Shown here in pieces: positions 4,785 through 6,319 of a stretch of 6,319 nucleotides of DNA (position 1 is the stretch's first letter; each line of letters begins with the position of its first letter). The translations under genes were made by a program, and so were the position numbers. The notes beneath the pieces are model-generated. The model made no database searches and was not told the origin of the DNA. It was given only the letters and a program-made list of their open reading frames with translations. This stretch comes from an uncultured Blautia sp. GTDB taxonomy: Bacteria; Bacillota; Clostridia; Lachnospirales; Lachnospiraceae. The stretch lies in NCBI GenBank assembly GCA_902476765.1, contig CABSEJ010000180.1, positions 1 through 6,319 on the forward strand, given 5' to 3'.

Positions 4785-5382
4785 ATCTTCCCGTGCTGTT
4801 GGCCATATGCTCCACGACGCCGTGTTGGAGTTTGGCATGGACGGCGGGGCTTTTTTGAAACTGTTTATCCAATCCGATGTGGCCCGGCAGATTGAAAGCG
4901 GCAATCCAAAATACATTGCGGGAAAAAGCGGTTTTGAATTGTTCCTGGAGGTCATGGAAAAGACCACTGGACAAAGCTATGCTGCAACAGACCTCATCGA
5001 AAGCTACGACCGCAGCAATGTGTATTGGGTAGGCTGGATGCTGACACATTATCAATGGTATTCCGGCCGCACGTTTAAGAGTATCCTGGACAACCTCCCC
5101 TACGATGAACTGTTAGGACTATATGGAACGCTCCACGAAGCGGATATCCAAAAAAGCTACGATGTTCTTGACGCACATTTTTCCCAAACCGAAAGCCGAT
5201 TGAAAACAGCCAGAAAACATTGCGGATTAACACAAAAGGCGCTTGCGAAGGAGTCGGGTGTTTCGCTTAATACCATCCGTGCGTATGAACGGAAAAGCAA
5301 GGATTTGAATAAAGCGCAGTTTGATATTGTGATGCGTCTGGCCAAAGCCTTAAAGTGCGATGTCTCTGAACTGCTTGAGTAG
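4747..5382 (+). CDS. Probable antitoxin: conserved N-terminal domain plus C-terminal XRE helix-turn-helix
   Basis: A 211-residue protein in two parts. Residues about 10-140 form a mostly helical domain containing FLKLFIQSDVARQIESGNP (36-54) and the aromatic block YWVGWMLTHYQWYSGRTFKS (93-112), then LPYDELLGLYGTLHEADI (117-134). I recognise this W-V-G-W...Y-Q-W-x-S/T-G-R-S/T-F-K block from Clostridial HTH proteins, but I know no described function for it. Residues 151-209 form a standard XRE HTH (RLKTARKHCGLTQKALAKES, then GVSLNTIRAYERK, then MRLAKALKCDVSELL). The HTH is C-terminal, leaving the N-terminal domain free to bind the partner. The ATG has GGGAGG (4732-4737) nine bases upstream, inside the preceding gene, and the 38-nt overlap in another frame suggests coupled translation. 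It probably neutralises the DUF3990 protein and represses the operon at 4017-4069. Orphan regulation by an HTH protein without antitoxin activity is the alternative. Confidence 0.8.
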   Translation: MTTHAYSQLYLNKSSRAVGHMLHDAVLEFGMDGGAFLKLFIQSDVARQIESGNPKYIAGKSGFELFLEVMEKTTGQSYAATDLIESYDRSNVYWVGWMLTHYQWYSGRTFKSILDNLPYDELLGLYGTLHEADIQKSYDVLDAHFSQTESRLKTARKHCGLTQKALAKESGVSLNTIRAYERKSKDLNKAQFDIVMRLAKALKCDVSELLE

Positions 5383-5389
5383 CACACGC

Positions 5390-5424
5390 AAAAACCTGTC
5401 TTTCACCGGACAGGTTTTCTTTTT
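5390..5424. terminator. Bidirectional intrinsic terminator between convergent genes
   Basis: AAAACCTGTC (5391-5400) and GACAGGTTTT (5409-5418) form a perfect 10-bp stem with an 8-nt loop, followed on the plus strand by CTTTTT (5419-5424). It ends the DUF3990/HTH unit eight bases after the stop codon. On the minus strand the same stem is followed by five U residues (5394-5390), so it can also stop transcription from the TetR gene. Confidence 0.9.
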
Positions 5425-5451
5425 GATTTCATTGGGGAGGATAGGAAATAT

Positions 5452-5488
5452 GCCGGCCTATGGGACATGGCAGACCCCATAGACCGGC
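5452..5488. repeat. GC-rich hairpin at the 3' end of the TetR gene
   Basis: GCCGGCCTATGGG (5452-5464) pairs with CCCATAGACCGGC (5476-5488) with a single mismatch (C5457/A5483) and an 11-nt loop. It lies 16 nt beyond the TetR stop codon. The minus strand after it reads ATATTTCC, a poor U-tract, so it may be a 3'-end stabilising hairpin or a weak terminator in front of the stronger one at 5390-5424. Confidence 0.6.
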
Positions 5489-5504
5489 AGCTGCATCAGT
5501 TTCT

Positions 5505-6155
5505 CTATTTCGCTACTTTTTCCATATTTTTGCGAATCAGACGATTGCAAAGCAGCTCCTGTTCCGTCCTCTCTTCTTCCTCCATGGACATGGCGTTTTG
5601 AATCAGGCCTCTGGCAATCAATGGATTGGTATGGCTGAAAAACCCGGCGTCTTCCCCTGTAATCCGCCCCATGTTTTCCAGCCTTCGCAGCATCATAAAA
5701 TCTCGCTCCTGCAGGTTCTCATTAAATAACAGGGTATAATAATGAGCCGTGTATTTCTCAGAACCTTTAAAAGGAAACAGCTCAAAATAGTCCTGAAAAG
5801 CATTTCCAAAAATGCTGTTATCCTCTCCCCAAAACAGCCGGTAATATATGTCCGGCCTGTGAAAAGCATGTTTATCAAATAATTCCCAGCCCTGGATATA
5901 AATTTCCAGAAAATCCTTATCGCTGTCCAGCAGGTTGGCATATTCCCGCATATATCCGTCTAAGAACCGGACAGAAGCCACAGTAATTAAATATTCTAAA
6001 CTATCAAAATGCTTATACAAAGCTGCGGGAGAGCAGCCATTCTCCCGTGCCAAATCCCGGACTGTCAGGGAAGAGGCATCCTCGCTGCACAGCTTTTGAT
6101 AAGTCAGCAAAATAAATCTTTTTTTCGTCTCATTTCCCTTGCTGTATACCGCCAT
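5505..6155 (-). CDS. TetR/AcrR-family transcriptional regulator
   Basis: A 216-residue regulator with an N-terminal DNA-binding domain at about residues 10-57. The HTH reads SLTVRDLARENGCSPAALYKHF (split here: turn residues SLTVRDLAREN 29-39, recognition helix CSPAALYKHF 41-50), with the diagnostic 'ALYKHF' before 'DSLEYLI'. The remaining 150 residues are the helical ligand/dimer domain. It is rich in aromatics (DIYYRLFWG 102-110; DYFELFPF 122-129), and its ligand is not predictable. The ATG (6155-6153) is fixed as the earliest possible start by an in-frame TGA three codons upstream; the ribosome binding site is weak (only GAGAAA, with a GGGG further up). A promoter lies at 6194-6222. The gene converges with the DUF3990/HTH unit and appears unrelated to it. 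TetR targets are usually divergent neighbours, which here would lie beyond the right edge. Confidence 0.9.
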   Translation of the reverse strand: MAVYSKGNETKKRFILLTYQKLCSEDASSLTVRDLARENGCSPAALYKHFDSLEYLITVASVRFLDGYMREYANLLDSDKDFLEIYIQGWELFDKHAFHRPDIYYRLFWGEDNSIFGNAFQDYFELFPFKGSEKYTAHYYTLLFNENLQERDFMMLRRLENMGRITGEDAGFFSHTNPLIARGLIQNAMSMEEEERTEQELLCNRLIRKNMEKVAK

Positions 6156-6182
6156 ATTTTCTCAATACCCCACTTATGTCTC

Positions 6183-6222
6183 AATTTAAATTTATTATGG
6201 TCTGAGCCCCCAAAAAAGTCAA
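6183..6222 (-). promoter_or_regulatory. Promoter of the TetR-family gene with palindrome at the start site
   Basis: On the minus strand TTGACT (6222-6217), 17 bp, CATAAT (6199-6194). Transcription would start near 6187. The palindromes AATTTAAATT (6183-6192) and TAAATTTA (6187-6194) sit at this start site and could be an autoregulatory operator, though short AT-only palindromes are common by chance. Confidence 0.7.
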
Positions 6223-6234
6223 GTTTTTCTGGCC

Positions 6235-6319
6235 GGCTGCAAATCCAGCCTCTGTACAGTAACTTTGTAACAGTTCAGCCTTCCTGAACCGTTACAGGCA
6301 AAATCCATGCAAAATCGCC
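6235..6319. repeat. Hairpin and direct-repeat cluster at the right edge
   Basis: No gene is visible from 6223 to the end. A large hairpin has arms at 6266-6278 (TGTAACAGTTCAG) and 6284-6296 (CTGAACCGTTACA): 13 bp with one mismatch (A6272/C6290) and a 5-nt loop. Next to it GCAAAATC occurs at 6298-6305 and 6309-6316, and a smaller stem GGCTG/CAGCC lies at 6235-6239 and 6246-6250. No U-tract follows the large stem on either strand, so it does not look like a standard terminator. It could be a dispersed palindromic repeat, an operator, or part of a structured RNA continuing beyond the window. Confidence 0.6.

Noticed and set aside
4065..6287. Additional open frames antisense to or overlapping the DUF3990, HTH and TetR genes
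   Set aside because: Each lies on the opposite strand or another frame of a gene with strong motifs and a good ribosome binding site, and none shows a recognisable domain.
1..6319. tRNA, rRNA, riboswitch, insertion sequence or integrase features
   Set aside because: I looked on both strands and saw no cloverleaf, T-box or other riboswitch core, transposase motifs or terminal inverted repeats.

Overview
The window looks like a low-to-moderate-GC Firmicute chromosome, most plausibly a gut Clostridia member of the Lachnospiraceae type. This rests on strong GGAGG-type ribosome binding sites, near-consensus TTGACA/TATAAT promoters, and the protein types present (DUF3796 with an XRE regulator, DUF3990 with an HTH protein). 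The genus is not determined. All family assignments come from reading motifs; no database search was possible.

Layout from left to right. (1) Positions 1-780 hold a minus-strand pair: a six-helix DUF3796-type membrane protein (40-681), then the first 12 codons of what looks like a small XRE repressor running off the left edge (1-37). A near-perfect promoter (727-755) drives the pair. Three copies of an 18-bp near-palindrome lie over and around it, which suggests self-repression. (2) Positions 820-2851 are a minus-strand operon read in the order AlkA-like DNA glycosylase (2192-2851, TTG start), O6-alkylguanine-DNA methyltransferase (1602-2135), SAM-dependent methyltransferase (820-1605). The last two overlap by ATGA. 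Two different alkylation-repair activities are therefore made together, with a small-molecule-type methyltransferase attached. (3) An AraC-family regulator with an N-terminal cupin (3032-3925) is divergent from this operon. The shared intergenic region (2852-3031) is AT-rich, holds opposed promoter candidates, and carries repeated ATCATAAT sites. The arrangement recalls the Ada response, but the AraC domain is on a separate, cupin-type protein.

(4) Positions 4013-5424 form a self-contained plus-strand unit that looks like a toxin-antitoxin module. It has a fully consensus promoter (TTGACA, 17 bp, TATAAT) with a palindromic operator duplicated exactly 30 bp apart. Next come a DUF3990-like ADP-ribosyltransferase-fold protein (4083-4784) and a partner with a C-terminal XRE helix-turn-helix (4747-5382) that overlaps it by 38 nt. 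A strong bidirectional terminator closes the unit. This is the most interesting part of the window. A ten-codon minus-strand ORF with a good ribosome binding site (3932-3964) lies just left of it and may be the stump of a disrupted gene. (5) Positions 5505-6155 are a convergent minus-strand TetR/AcrR-family regulator with its own promoter. Its target is not in the window. The right edge (6223-6319) has no gene and holds hairpin and repeat structure.

No stretch over 300 bases lacks a gene. No rRNA, tRNA, CRISPR array, transposase or integrase gene was seen.
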